Below are positions 24,589-34,800 of a DNA stretch of 64,000 nt, one piece after another. Below the pieces are notes generated by a model, which searched no databases, was not told where the DNA came from, and worked only from the letters and a program-made list of their open reading frames with translations. Positions within the stretch are counted from its first letter, which is position 1. Every line of letters starts with the position of its first letter. The position numbers and the translations under genes are program-made. The stretch spans positions 124,001 to 188,000 of the forward strand of contig CAVZSC010000033.1 in assembly GCA_963777755.1 (NCBI GenBank), given 5' to 3'. The stretch comes from DATFWC01 sp963777755. Its GTDB lineage: Bacteria > Pseudomonadota > Alphaproteobacteria > Rhizobiales > Xanthobacteraceae.

Positions 24589-25559
24589 TGCGATTCCGCC
24601 GTCCGGTAGATCGCGTCGAGCGAGCGCTTCTCGCGCCGCAGGACGTGGATCGCGGCGAGCACGATGACGATCATCAGCACCATGACGATGTAGGACATGG
24701 CGGCGCCTTTCGAGATCTCGAAATACTGCCAGGTGGTGAGGAAGATGTAGACCGGCAGCGTCTCGGTCGAGGTGCCGGGGCCGCCCTGGAACAGCGCCCA
24801 GGTCTTGGGAAACTCCGCCATGGCTTCGAGGAAGCGCAGCACCAGGGCGAGGAAGATGACCGGCCGCAGGAGCGGCAGCTGCACTTCCCAAAAAATGCGC
24901 CAGCGCGAGGCGCCGAGGATCTCCGCCGCCTCCACCGGCTCGCGCGGGATGGAGGACAGCCCGGCCAGCATGATGATGAAGGAGAACGGGGTCCAGTTCC
25001 AGATTTCCAGGAGCATCACGGTGGGGAGCGCGATGTTGGGATTGGTCAGCCACATGGGCTTGAACTCGATGCCGGTGATGCGGGTGATCAGGTCGTTGAT
25101 GGGCCCGCTCTGGTACAAGAGCATCTCGCCCGTATAGGCGACCACCACCGGCACGGTGAGCATCGGCAGGATGAAGATGACGTAATAGAGCGCCTGCCCG
25201 CGGAACGGCTTCGCCATCAGGTAGGCGAGCGCGAAGCCGACGACGAAGCAGCCGAGCGTCGAGCCGGTGGCGAACGCGAGCGAGCGCACAACCGCCCAGC
25301 CGAAGCGCGGGTCGGTGAGCACTTCGCCGAACAGCTCCAGCCCGACGAACTCGGCGTCCCACCAGGTGCCGAGATAGACGGTCCACTGGTGGAAGGAGAA
25401 ATAGAGCTGCAGGAACAGGACGGGCAGCAGCACCAGCACCATGAGGGCGATGAGGGGCGCGAGGATCGACCAGCGGAAGCGGCGCACCGCGCGGGCGCGG
25501 GAGAGCGCGCGGGGGGACGAACGCTGCGTTGCAGCGGACTCAGAGCTGGCAGAAGACAC
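24585..25559 (-). CDS. ABC importer permease, CUT1 MalF/UgpA-like
   Basis: 324 residues. A basic, Ser/Arg-rich N-terminus (about 30 residues) precedes six membrane segments, the first being ILAPLIALMVLVLLPVLFL. The EAA motif is EAAEILGASRWRIFWEVQL. It lies between the binding-protein gene and the second permease, and together they form the channel. The 221-base gap to the binding-protein gene is filled with hairpins, a common way to keep binding-protein mRNA more abundant than permease mRNA. Confidence 0.92.
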   Translation of the reverse strand: MSSASSESAATQRSSPRALSRARAVRRFRWSILAPLIALMVLVLLPVLFLQLYFSFHQWTVYLGTWWDAEFVGLELFGEVLTDPRFGWAVVRSLAFATGSTLGCFVVGFALAYLMAKPFRGQALYYVIFILPMLTVPVVVAYTGEMLLYQSGPINDLITRITGIEFKPMWLTNPNIALPTVMLLEIWNWTPFSFIIMLAGLSSIPREPVEAAEILGASRWRIFWEVQLPLLRPVIFLALVLRFLEAMAEFPKTWALFQGGPGTSTETLPVYIFLTTWQYFEISKGAAMSYIVMVLMIVIVLAAIHVLRREKRSLDAIYRTAESQ

Positions 25560-25580
25560 GGTGAGGCGCCGCTTGCTTCA

Positions 25581-25760
25581 CCTCTCCCCGCTTGCGGGGA
25601 GAGGTCGGAATGCGCGCGCTTGGGCGCGGATTCCGGGTGAGGGGGATTCGCGGCGAGTGCGAGCTTGCGTTGAAGCCCCCTCACCCCGACCCTCTCCCCC
25701 CTCCCTGGCCCTCCCCCGCAAGCGGGGGAGGGAAGGGAGGGGGCGGGGAGAGGGAGCGCG
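25581..25760. repeat. CCTCTCCCCGCAAGCGGGGAGAGG-type palindromes
   Basis: Hairpin one is CCTCTCCCCG-CTTG-CGGGGAGAGG (25581-25604). Hairpin two is CCCTCCCCC-GCAAGC-GGGGGAGGG (25709-25732), followed by GGGAGGGGGCGGGGAGAGGGAGC. Between them lie fragments such as CCTCACCCCGACCCTCTCCCCC. The same unit occurs at 55062-55087. It sits inside the ABC operon, between binding protein and permeases. Confidence 0.8.
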
Positions 25761-25780
25761 CATGAGCAAGCGTCCCGGCA

Positions 25781-27223
25781 TCACGCCGGCTTGTCGCGCT
25801 TGGGCATCACCGCCTTGTAGCTCGAAAGCTCCTCCTTGAGCTTGTTGCGGCCGATGCGGCGGACGACGGCGTTCCACTCGTCCTCGGTCTTCTTGAGCAC
25901 GTCCTTGGCGGGGAGCTGGCCCACATAGGCCTCCGACAGGTTCTTGCCCAGCGTGTCCTGGAACTCGAGATAGCCGGTGAGATAGATTGGCGGCGACACC
26001 ACCTGGAAGTTGGCCTCGATCGCCTTGATGGCCGCCGGGCTGTAGGCGTCGATGACCTGCTTCGCCGTCATGTGCTCCTTCGCCCAGGCGTCGTTGAAGG
26101 TGTTCACCGGATCCGACACGATCGGGATCGAGTTCTTGCCCGAGCCGAGCCACAGCGCGAGATACGCGGCCTGCGCCTTGCGCGGGCTGTACTTGTTGAT
26201 CAGGAGCGCGGCGAGCGGCGAGGAGATCGAGCGGTGCAGCCGCTTGCCGGAGAAGTCGGAGCCCGGCACCACGCCGTACAGCCACTTGCCGGTGGTCTTC
26301 GACTTCTGCGGATTCTCGTTGAGCTTGGCGGTGCCGTCCCAGTATTGGCAACTCACCACGTGGCCCTGGGAAATGCGCGGGATCATCTGCGGCGTGCCCC
26401 AGCCGGCCGATTCCGGATGCGCGCCCTTCTTCTCCTGCAGGTAGAGGTCGACCGCGTACTGCCCGGCCGGCGTATTGAGGGTCGGCTTCATGTCGTCGTC
26501 GAACGGGAAGCCGCCGGCGCTGTAGAAGATCATGTACCACCAGGTCGGACCGTTGGCGCGGTTGCGCAGGCTGCCGGAGCCGTACAGGTCCTTCTCGGGA
26601 TTCATCAGCGTCTGCTGGATCTTGAGCTCGTCCTCCCAGGTGTCCGGGTATTTGAGCTCCTTGCCGTGCTTGTCGGCGAAGCGCTTCTTGTTGTCGGCGT
26701 CCTCCAGGAGGTCCTTGCGCACGTACTGGATGTGCACGTTGCCGTCGGTCGGCACCCCGTAGGTCTGACCCTTGTAGGTCATGAAGTTCGCATAGTCGGC
26801 GACCGCGTCGATCTTGAAGTCGGCCTTCTTCATGTACTCGTCGAGCGGCTCCAGGTAGCCGGCCGAGGCGAGCGACGGGATCATGTTCGAATCGATGTGG
26901 ATGAAGTCGAACTGCGGAGAGCGCGACAGCGCCTCGGCCATGGCGCGTTGCGGCGCATCGAAGATCGAGATGTCCTGCACGCCGCCGACGCCGATGCCGG
27001 TCTGCTTCTTGAACTCGGCGATCACCGGCTGCATCGGCACCAGGTAAGGCGACCAGATCATGCCGCTGACGTCGCCGGCGCCGAGCGGCTTCGCCGCCGC
27101 CACCACGCGCTCCTCCATGCTCGCCGCGAAGGCGCGCGAGATCGGCTGGCCGGGCAGGAAATTTGCGACGGTGAGCCCCACACCGCCCTGCACGAACGTA
27201 CGCCGCGAAATGCGCTTCCTCAT
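25781..27223 (-). CDS. Extracellular solute-binding protein of the CUT1 importer, Tat-exported
   Basis: 480 residues from ATG 27223 (MRKRISRRTFVQGGVGLTVA). SRRTFVQ is a twin-arginine motif, so it is exported folded, and cleavage is likely near AFA|AS. The mature protein is a family 1 solute-binding protein (PF01547/PF13416): FDFIHIDSNMIPSLASAGYLEPLDEYM, YGVPTDGNVHIQYVRKDLLEDA and AHPESAGWGTPQMIPRISQGH. It captures the substrate in the periplasm for the permeases at 25559-23713. It is the first gene of the minus-strand operon and is divergent from the GMC-dehydrogenase operon, so the 205 bases at 27224-27428 must hold promoters for both. Confidence 0.92.
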   Translation of the reverse strand: MRKRISRRTFVQGGVGLTVANFLPGQPISRAFAASMEERVVAAAKPLGAGDVSGMIWSPYLVPMQPVIAEFKKQTGIGVGGVQDISIFDAPQRAMAEALSRSPQFDFIHIDSNMIPSLASAGYLEPLDEYMKKADFKIDAVADYANFMTYKGQTYGVPTDGNVHIQYVRKDLLEDADNKKRFADKHGKELKYPDTWEDELKIQQTLMNPEKDLYGSGSLRNRANGPTWWYMIFYSAGGFPFDDDMKPTLNTPAGQYAVDLYLQEKKGAHPESAGWGTPQMIPRISQGHVVSCQYWDGTAKLNENPQKSKTTGKWLYGVVPGSDFSGKRLHRSISSPLAALLINKYSPRKAQAAYLALWLGSGKNSIPIVSDPVNTFNDAWAKEHMTAKQVIDAYSPAAIKAIEANFQVVSPPIYLTGYLEFQDTLGKNLSEAYVGQLPAKDVLKKTEDEWNAVVRRIGRNKLKEELSSYKAVMPKRDKPA

Positions 27224-27428
27224 GGCTTCCCTCCCGTATTGCCGCTGATCACGCGGTTTGCCTGATGGTAGGGTGGCACTTCGCCCGGCGCAACGCCGTT
27301 TCACGCACGCGAGGCTCCCGCAATGCGTGTGGCGCTTGATTTGCGTCGCAAGGAGGCGTTGAATTTTGGGGAGCGTGCCCAACAACGACCGGCGCGCTTC
27401 GGGTGCATCGACACCCAGGGAGGAAACC

Positions 27429-27989
27429 ATGACCAGCGTTGAACGGCGCGCCTTCATGAAGGGCGCGGCACTGGGTGCGCTCGCCTTCACGGTGGGCGGC
27501 GCGGAAGTCCTGCTCACGCCCGGCGAGGCGCGGGCGCACGGCGTACCCTTCCGCCTGCTGCAGGCGCACGAGGCCGACCTCATCGAGGCGATGGGCGAGA
27601 CCCTGCTCCCCGGCGCACGAGCGGCCGGCATCGCGCATTTCATCGATCACCAGCTGTCGGTGCCGGCGGAAGAGGCCCTGCTCGAGGCGCGGATCATGAA
27701 CGTGCGGCCGCCCTACGCCAATTTCTATCGCGCCGCGATCGGTGCCATCGATCGGGCGAGCCAAGCCCGGCACGGACGAAAGTTCGCCCAGCTCACCACC
27801 CTCGAGCAGCGCGACTTCGTCAACCTCATGCGGCAGAACAGACACGAAGGCTGGCAGGGCCCGGCCGGCAGCTTCGTCTATTTCCTCATGCGCAGCGACG
27901 CGGTCGACGTCGTGTACGGCACCCAGGAGGGCTACAAGGCCCTCGGCATCCCCTACATGGCGCACATCGCGCCCGAGAAGAGGTGGTGA
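27429..27989 (+). CDS. Gluconate 2-dehydrogenase subunit 3-like protein, Tat-exported
   Basis: 186 residues from ATG 27429 behind GGGAGGAAA. VERRAFMKGAALGALAFTVGG is a twin-arginine signal. The mature domain (PF13618) has ETLLPGARAAGIAHFIDHQL and FYRAAIGAIDRA. This small subunit carries the partner FAD subunit across the membrane by hitch-hiking and is needed for its maturation (family knowledge). It lies one base before the GMC gene. A paralogous pair in opposite orientation is at 55140-57536. Confidence 0.9.
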   Translation: MTSVERRAFMKGAALGALAFTVGGAEVLLTPGEARAHGVPFRLLQAHEADLIEAMGETLLPGARAAGIAHFIDHQLSVPAEEALLEARIMNVRPPYANFYRAAIGAIDRASQARHGRKFAQLTTLEQRDFVNLMRQNRHEGWQGPAGSFVYFLMRSDAVDVVYGTQEGYKALGIPYMAHIAPEKRW

Positions 27990-27990
27990 C

Positions 27991-29571
27991 ATGGCGACGC
28001 ACGAGAAAGTCGACGTCGCCATCGTGGGCGCAGGCGCGTCGGGCTCGGTCTATGCGGCGGTGCTCGCCAAGGCCGGCAAGAAGGTCGTGGTCTTGGAGGC
28101 GGGACCCGACTGGCAGACCACCGACCTGATCAGCTCGGACTTCTGGGGACGGCGCATCAAGCCGGCGAGCGGCCCGTTCCTGCTCGAAGGCAAGAACCCG
28201 TTCGGCTACGTCTATCAGGCCGGCTGGGGCGTAGGCGGGGCGGCGCTGCACTATTTCGCCAATTTCCCGCGGCTCCTGCCCAACGACTTCAAGGTGAAGA
28301 GCGAGCACGGCCGCGGGCTCGACTGGCCGATCAACTATTCCGACGTCGCGCCCTTCTACGACAAGGTCGCGCGCGACATCGGCGTGTCGGGCGATGCCAA
28401 GGCGGAGGAGATCTGGCGACCGGCGGGCGATCCCTACCCGATGCCGCCGATGAAGACGTTCCGCCACGGCGAGATCTGGCTCAAAGGCTTCGAGGCGGCC
28501 GGCATCCGCATGGTGCCGGCGGCGGTGGCGATGAATTCCACCGACTACAAGGGGCGGCCCGCCTGCATCTACGATGGCTGGTGCCACGTCGGTTGCCCGA
28601 CCGGCGCGCTCGCCAACCCGATCGTGACGTACCTGGCCGACGCCCGAAAGGCGGGGGCCGAGGTGCGCGCGCGAAGCACGGTCACCCGCGTGCTGACCAA
28701 CCCGCAGGGCAGCAAGGTGACCGGCATCGAGTACTACGACGAGAAGAAGGAGCGCCACGTCCAGGAGGCGAACGTCGTAGTGCTCGCCGCCTGGTCGGCG
28801 CAGAACCCGCGCCTGATGCTCAACTCGAAGACCGACCGCCATCCGAACGGGCTCGCCAACGGGAGCGGCCTCGTCGGCAAGTACATGATGGCGCATTTCT
28901 CATCGGGCACCTGGGCGCTGTTCGACGAGGACGTGCAGAACCACATGGGGACCACGGGGGTCCAGTTCATGTCGTACGACCGCTACGGCAAGACCAGCCA
29001 CCAGGGGACGTTCGGCAGCACCTTCATCACCTGCGGCTCGGCGATGAAGACGAGCGACCTCGGCGGCTTCGCCAATGCGCGGGTCGACCTGTTCGGCCAC
29101 GAGCTGCACGCCTTCATGAAGCGCGCCGCGCGCGGGCTCACCCGCATCGGCGCATTCGGCGAGGAGCTCCCGAACATCGAGAACCGCATCGAGCTCATCG
29201 AGCAGAAGGACGAGCACGGCATGCCGATGGCGAAGATCGTCCACAGCTACGACCAGGACGCCCAGGCGCTGTGGAACGCCAATTTCGAGGAGGGGCTCAA
29301 GGTCGCGCGGGCGACCGGCGCCAAGGAAACCTGGTCCGGCCGCGGCAACATGCCGACCATCCACCTGATGGGCGGCACCATCATGGGAGCCGAGGCCGCG
29401 AGCTCGGTGACCGACAGCTACGGCCAAACCCACGAGCTGCCCAACCTCTATGTGGCGGGGCCCGGCATCTTTGCCACCGGCGGCGCCTCGAACCCGACCT
29501 ATACGATCCTGGCGCTGTCGCTGCGCGGCGCCGAGCACCTGGCGGATAAATGGAGCACCGTCGCGGGTTGA
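27991..29571 (+). CDS. GMC-family FAD dehydrogenase, large subunit
   Basis: 526 residues from ATG 27991. FAD-binding motif VAIVGAGASGSVYAAVLAKAG with VVVLEAG. Active-site His in PTIHLMGGTIMG and the Asn of GGASNPTYTILAL near the end. A cysteine-rich loop CIYDGWCHVGCPTG lies where related bacterial FAD glucose/gluconate dehydrogenases bind a 3Fe-4S cluster. It has no signal of its own and probably leaves the cell with the Tat-exported subunit at 27429. A cytochrome c third subunit is missing here, so the electron acceptor is unknown. Substrate is likely a sugar, polyol or alcohol. Confidence 0.92.
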   Translation: MATHEKVDVAIVGAGASGSVYAAVLAKAGKKVVVLEAGPDWQTTDLISSDFWGRRIKPASGPFLLEGKNPFGYVYQAGWGVGGAALHYFANFPRLLPNDFKVKSEHGRGLDWPINYSDVAPFYDKVARDIGVSGDAKAEEIWRPAGDPYPMPPMKTFRHGEIWLKGFEAAGIRMVPAAVAMNSTDYKGRPACIYDGWCHVGCPTGALANPIVTYLADARKAGAEVRARSTVTRVLTNPQGSKVTGIEYYDEKKERHVQEANVVVLAAWSAQNPRLMLNSKTDRHPNGLANGSGLVGKYMMAHFSSGTWALFDEDVQNHMGTTGVQFMSYDRYGKTSHQGTFGSTFITCGSAMKTSDLGGFANARVDLFGHELHAFMKRAARGLTRIGAFGEELPNIENRIELIEQKDEHGMPMAKIVHSYDQDAQALWNANFEEGLKVARATGAKETWSGRGNMPTIHLMGGTIMGAEAASSVTDSYGQTHELPNLYVAGPGIFATGGASNPTYTILALSLRGAEHLADKWSTVAG

Positions 29572-29637
29572 CGCTTGCACTTCTTAGGCCACGACGGTTG
29601 AATGGGCGACCAACTGTCGTGGCTTGATCCACATCCT

Positions 29638-29728
29638 CGTCATGGCCGGGCTCGTCCCGGCCATCTCGCTTAGGAGGGCACGGTGCCTCCCTTGTCGGGA
29701 TCGCCGGGACAAGCCCGGCGATGATGAC
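29638..29728. repeat. Dispersed palindromic repeat, GTCATGGCCGGG type (second copy)
   Basis: It starts TCGTCATGGCCGGGCTCGTCC and ends ACAAGCCCGGCGATGATGA, parallel to 7324-7439. A candidate ATG for the next gene at 29721 lies inside the repeat, which argues for the later start at 29754. Confidence 0.8.
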
Positions 29729-29753
29729 TGCATTGCTTGGAGAGGCTGTCCTT

Positions 29754-30644
29754 ATGACCAATCCCATGATCCCGCGCGAGCGCTGCGACTACTCGGCGAT
29801 CGTCGACCGCACGCCACTGCGGCTGCCGGGCGGTGCGCGCGTCGCGTTCTGGACCATCGTCAATTACGAGGTGTGGGACATCGGCCGACCGATGGCGCGG
29901 CAGGTGCTGCCGGCGCCGACCGGCGTTCCGCTCATGCCCGACGTGGTGCATTGGGCCTGGCACGAATACGGCATGCGGGTCGGCTGCTGGCGCTTCTTCG
30001 AATTGTTCGAGCGGCTGGAGATCAAGCCCACGCTCGCCGCCAACGCGCGCATCTGCGAGGACTATCCGCGCGTCGCCGAGGAGGCCAAGCGCAACGGCTG
30101 GGAGTTCATGGGCCACGCCTACGACCAGATGCCGATCCACAAGGTCGAGGACCAGGCCGCCATGATCAACCGCTCGATGGACGTGATCGAGACGTTCACC
30201 GGCACGCGCCCGGTCGGCTGGCTCGGGCCCGGGCTCACGCAGACGCTGGAGACGCCGGAGATCCTGGCGGAGGCTGGTGTCAAATACATCGGCGACTGGG
30301 TGTATGACGACGAGCCGACGGTCATCCGCACCGCCAAGGGCCCGCTGGTGACGCTGCCCTATACGATCGAGCTCAACGACATCCCGATGATGATCGTGCA
30401 TCACCACGAGAGTGACTACCTGACGCGGCGGGCGATCGATCAGTTCGACCGGCTGTACCAGGAGGGCGAGCACCGGGCAAAGATCGTCGCGCTGGCGATC
30501 CATCCGTACATCAGCGGGCAACCGCACCGCATCAAGTACCTCGAGCAGATCTACGACTACGTCAATCAATTCGACGGCGTGCTGCACTGGAACGGCGCGC
30601 AGATTTTGGATTGGTATATGGGGCAGACGGGCAAGGGAAAATGA
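29754..30644 (+). CDS. Polysaccharide deacetylase-like protein (allantoinase/PuuE-type)
   Basis: 296 residues from ATG 29754, with AGAGG nine bases upstream and outside the repeat. NodB-fold (PF01522) features are VAFWTIVNYEVWDIG, VGCWRFFELFERLEIKPTLAAN, WEFMGHAYDQMPIHK (H of the metal site) and RPVGWLGPGLTQT. The family hydrolyses N-acetyl groups or, in the PuuE branch, allantoin. No signal peptide is seen, so it is cytoplasmic and more likely acts on a small molecule than on cell-wall polymers. It follows the GMC gene but is separated from it by 182 bases and a hairpin repeat. Confidence 0.85.
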   Translation: MTNPMIPRERCDYSAIVDRTPLRLPGGARVAFWTIVNYEVWDIGRPMARQVLPAPTGVPLMPDVVHWAWHEYGMRVGCWRFFELFERLEIKPTLAANARICEDYPRVAEEAKRNGWEFMGHAYDQMPIHKVEDQAAMINRSMDVIETFTGTRPVGWLGPGLTQTLETPEILAEAGVKYIGDWVYDDEPTVIRTAKGPLVTLPYTIELNDIPMMIVHHHESDYLTRRAIDQFDRLYQEGEHRAKIVALAIHPYISGQPHRIKYLEQIYDYVNQFDGVLHWNGAQILDWYMGQTGKGK

Positions 30645-30651
30645 ATTGCAG

Positions 30652-30725
30652 GGGCGCCCCTCGTGGGCGCCCGCGGCATCGCGGCAAACGAGGCGGCCGC
30701 AATGGGCGACCACAAGGGTCGCCCC
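30652..30725. repeat. Two GC hairpins of the GGGCGACC/GGGCGCCC family
   Basis: GGGCGCCC-CTCGT-GGGCGCCC (30652-30672) and GGGCGACC-ACAAG-GGTCGCCC (30704-30724). The bases CAAGGGTCGCCCC (30713-30725) recur exactly at 31830-31842 on the other side of the transposase remnant. Confidence 0.75.
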
Positions 30726-30733
30726 CATAGGCG

Positions 30734-31840
30734 CTAGGATAAGCATGCGATCAGTTGATCCGATTGTTGTATGCGCTTGCGCGGTGGCTCACGTAAATAG
30801 CGGAAGACCAATGCGATCGCGCTGAGAACGTCGTGCCAGCGCAGTCTTCCGCGGATGCTGTCGCGGACTGCGGACAGGGCCATTTTGAGCAGGCGCCAGC
30901 GTGGCGGGCCTGGTGCGACATTGCCGCTTGATGCGGGATTTCAGAGGGGGGAGGTTCGGGCACTTGCCCGGCATTGCGTTCTGCAACAAGGAAGGCAATC
31001 AGCCGGGCGTAGAGCCAGGATTGCGCGAGCTCGGGTTTCTTGGCGGCGAGATCATCAAGGCCGGCAATGCTCTTCATGCGCTTGAAGGTCAGTTCGATCT
31101 GCCAGCGAAAGCGGTAGATCGCCAGAACGTCTGATGCGGGGAACGTGTCAGCCGGCAGCGACGTCACCAGCATCACATACCTGGCGGCCTCGAGAGTGCG
31201 CGGATGGAGTTTCTTGCCGCGCTTCTTGGCGTTCTTGAGCAGTCGAGCCCGCTCGGTTCTCCACTGTTGGCGGCTCTTGCGCCAAACGACGAGGCGCAAT
31301 TCGAAGGGCTCGGTTCCTTTGCGGTCCTCGTCAACCCGAACTTTGACCTCGCCAGTTTCCTTTTTCTGAGCACGCAGCGTGGCAAAAAGGTTCAATTTAC
31401 GGCCATCAACGTGCCTCAGGCTTAACGCGTTCCAGCCCATGCGCACAATGAAGTCGGCTCCGTCCTCCTTCACCAGCCGCAGATTACGGGCCCTGGCATA
31501 AATGCGATCCCCCAGCACGATCTCGCCGGCCCGGTAGGTCAGCCGCTGCAGGTTCTCGCCACCACGTCCATCGGTCAGCTCGACATGATCAACCTGTCCG
31601 TTCGCCAGATCGTAACCGACATGCAGGCGCCACGACGTGCGGTCGGCGCCGGGCCGGCAAATCGCCGTGGCGTCGAGCGCGCGCAAGCGATACCCGGCCC
31701 ACCGCTTCGCCGGCAGCGTGGCCTGTCGCTGCGCCAGCAAGGCCGCCACAATATCCCCGAGCCATGGGGCAGCATTGCAAAGCCGCTCAAGCAGCGAGGG
31801 GTCCTTCAGCTCGGCTAAACCCACCGCCGCAAGGGTCGCC
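30734..31840 (-). mobile_element. IS4-type transposase remnant, N-truncated and frameshifted
   Basis: Reading on the minus strand gives GLAELKDPSLLERLCNAAPWLG, then RALDATAICRPGADRTSWRLHV (first catalytic Asp), GEIVLGDRIYARARNLRLV (second Asp) and YRFRWQIELTFKRMKSIAGLDDL (the Y-(2)-R-(3)-E-(6)-K signature of IS4). About 100 N-terminal residues are missing at the 31840 side. Around 30921-30939 the frame shifts. The family C-terminus continues in another frame (WRLLKMALSAVRDSI, FRYLREPPRKRIQQ) to TAG at 30734-30736. No clear terminal inverted repeats were found. It is flanked by a 13-bp direct repeat (30713-30725 and 31830-31842) that is part of a chromosomal hairpin repeat. Confidence 0.85.
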
Positions 31841-31841
31841 C

Positions 31842-34800
31842 CTACACGCGGCCCACCCGTCGCAGATCCAACGTGGTGGGGAACTCCACCGAGCGCTCGT
31901 CCGGCGGCGCGTCGATGAAGCCGGGCGTATGGCCGTGGTCCTGGAAGCGGGCGAGGCGGCGGCCTTCCGCCTCCGCGGCGTTCACCGGGAAGCCGTCGTC
32001 GATGCGTCCGCCCGGATGCGTCACGTGATAGACACAGCCGCCGAGCGAACGGCGGCTCCAGCTGTCGATGATGTCGAAGGTGAGCGGCGCATGCACCGGC
32101 AGCACCGGGTGCAGCCCGCTCGCGTGCTTCCATGCCTTGAAGCGCACGCCGGCGACGGATTCTCCCGTGCGCCCGGTCGCGACCAGCGGCACGCGGCGGC
32201 CGTTGCATGCCACCACGTGGCGCGCCGGGTTGAGGCCCTCCGCCTTGACCTGCAGCCGCTCGACCGATGAATCGACGCTGCGCGCGGTCGCGCCGCTGGC
32301 AGCGTCCTCGCCGAGCACGGGCCACGGCTCGAGCGCCTGACGCAGCTCCAGCCGCACGCCCGCGTGCTCCACCGCGCCATAGAGGGGAAAGCGGAACTCG
32401 CGCTGCGCGGCGAACCAGTCCGGATCGAAGCGATAGCCGGCGCGCGCAAGATCGTCGAGCACGGCGAGAAAATCCTCCCAGACGAAATGCGGCAGCATGA
32501 AGCGGTCGTGCAGGGCAGTGCCCCAGCGCACGCAGGCGCCGGCCTGCGGCTCGCGCCAGAACCACGCGACGAGGGCGCGCACGAGGAGGAGCTGGGCGAG
32601 GCTCATCCGAGGATCGGGCGGCATCTCGAAGGCGCGGAACTCGACGAGACCGAGCCGCCCGGTCGGCGTATCGGGCGAGAACAGCTTGTCGATGCAGATC
32701 TCGGCACGATGGGTGTTGCCGGTGACGTCCACCAGGAGATTGCGGAACAGGCGATCGACCAGCCATGGGCGCGGCGGCTCGCCGTCGCCGGGCGCCGGCA
32801 CGTGGGCGAGCGCAATCTCCAGCTCGTGCAGCGAATCCTGGCGCGCCTCGTCGACGCGCGGCGCCTGGCTGGTCGGCCCGACGAACAGGCCCGAGAACAG
32901 GTAGGACAGCACCGGATGCCGCTGCCAATAGAGGATGATGCTCTTGAGCAGGTCGGGCCGGCGCAGGAACGGGCTGTCGGCGGGACCTGCGGCGCCAAGG
33001 ACGAGATGGCTGCCGCCCCCGGTACCGGTGGGGCGGCCGTCGAGCAGGAATTTTTCCGCCCGCAGGCGGACGAGCGGCGCGTCCTCGTAAACGCCGCGGG
33101 CGATATCGACCGCTTCGCGCCAGCTTTCTGCCGGATGGATGTTCACCTCGACGACGCCGGGATCGGGCGTGACGCGGATGACCTTGAGCCGCGGATCGTC
33201 GGGCGGCGGATAGCCTTCCAGGCGCACGCAAAGCTTGCGCTCGGCGGCTGCCGCCTCGACCGCGCCAACGAGGACGACGTAATCCTCCAGCCGATCGAGC
33301 GGCGGCATGAACACGTTGAGCCTGCCGTCGCGCGGCTCGACCGCGAGCGCGGTGCGTACCGGCAATGCCGGATCCGCTTCGCCCGGGGTATGCGACGCGT
33401 CCGGGTCGGGCAGGTGGCCGAGATCGTCGAGCGGATCGACCGGAGCGGACAGCGGATATTCGCCCGGCGCCAGCTGCGGCAGGGCACCAAGCGGCAGGCG
33501 GTCGCCGGTCGGGCCTTCGCCGGCGAGCAGGAACAGCCGGCCGCGCCGGAAGTGCCAGGCCTCGCTGATCCATCCGGCTGCGGCCGGAGACGGCCACAGC
33601 GGGAGCACGTAGCCGACAGGCGGGCGTGCATCTCCGTGCGCAAACTGCGGATCGATGTTGGCGGGGATCTCGGCCTCCCGCAACAGGAGCAGCAGCGGGT
33701 CTTCGAACGCCGGCATGACGTTCTGCGCCGCAAGCCCGAGCTTCACTGCGATCGTTTCTGCCAGCTGCTGCGCCTGTTCGAGCGTCGGCGCGTGGGCATC
33801 GCTCTCGTCAGCGATCAGGCCAGCGTCGCGCCACATCGGCTTGCCGTCGCGGCGCCAGTAGAGCGAGAACGCCCAGCGCGGCTGCGCCTCGCCCGGATAC
33901 CACTTGCCGGGGCCGCAATGCAGGAGCGCGCCGGTCGCGAAGCGCGCCTGCAGCCGCCGTGTCAGCGCCGCCGCGTAGGCACGCTTGGTCGGGCCGAGCG
34001 CGGCAGTCCACCATTCGGCGGACTGCACGTCATCGATCGCCACGAAGGTCGGCTCGCCCCCGGAGGTGAGGCACACGCCCTGCGCCGCCAGGTCACGGTC
34101 GACCGCCTCGCCCAGCGTATCGAGCAGCGCCCACATTTCGTCGGTGATCGGCATGGTCACGCGCGGCCGCTCGGCGACGCGCGCGACATTCATCTCGACC
34201 GCGAACTCGACCTCCGGACGATCGACCGAGCCGGTGATCGGCGCCGCGGACCCATAATGCGGCGTGGCGGCGAGCGGCAGGTGGCCTTCGGCGCATAACA
34301 GCCCGGAGGTCGGATCGAGCCCGATCCAGCCGGCGCCCGGCAGATAGACGTCGGCCCAGGCGTGCAGGTCGCACGAGTCGCGCTTCGGGCCAGGCGGACC
34401 CGCCGTCGGCACGACGTCGGGCTTGAGCTGGATGAGGTAGCCGGAGACGAAGCGGGCGGCGAGGCCGAGATGGCGCAGCACCTGCACCAGCAGCCAGGCG
34501 GTGTCGCGGCACGAGCCGGAGGCGAGCTCGAGTGTCTCCTCGCACGATTGCACGCCGGGTTCCATCCGCACCAGATATCGGATGTCGCTGGACAGCCGCT
34601 GGATCAGCGCGATGAGGAACTCGACGCTGCCGCGCCCATCGGCCGGAAGCGATGCGAGAAGCGACGACAGGCGAGGGCCGGCCGGCTCGGTCTCGAGGAA
34701 GCTCGACAACTCCCGGCGCAACGCATCCGGATAGTCGAACGGGACGTTGGCCGCATAGGGCTCGATGAAGAAGTCGAACGGGTTGTAGGCCTTGATCTCG

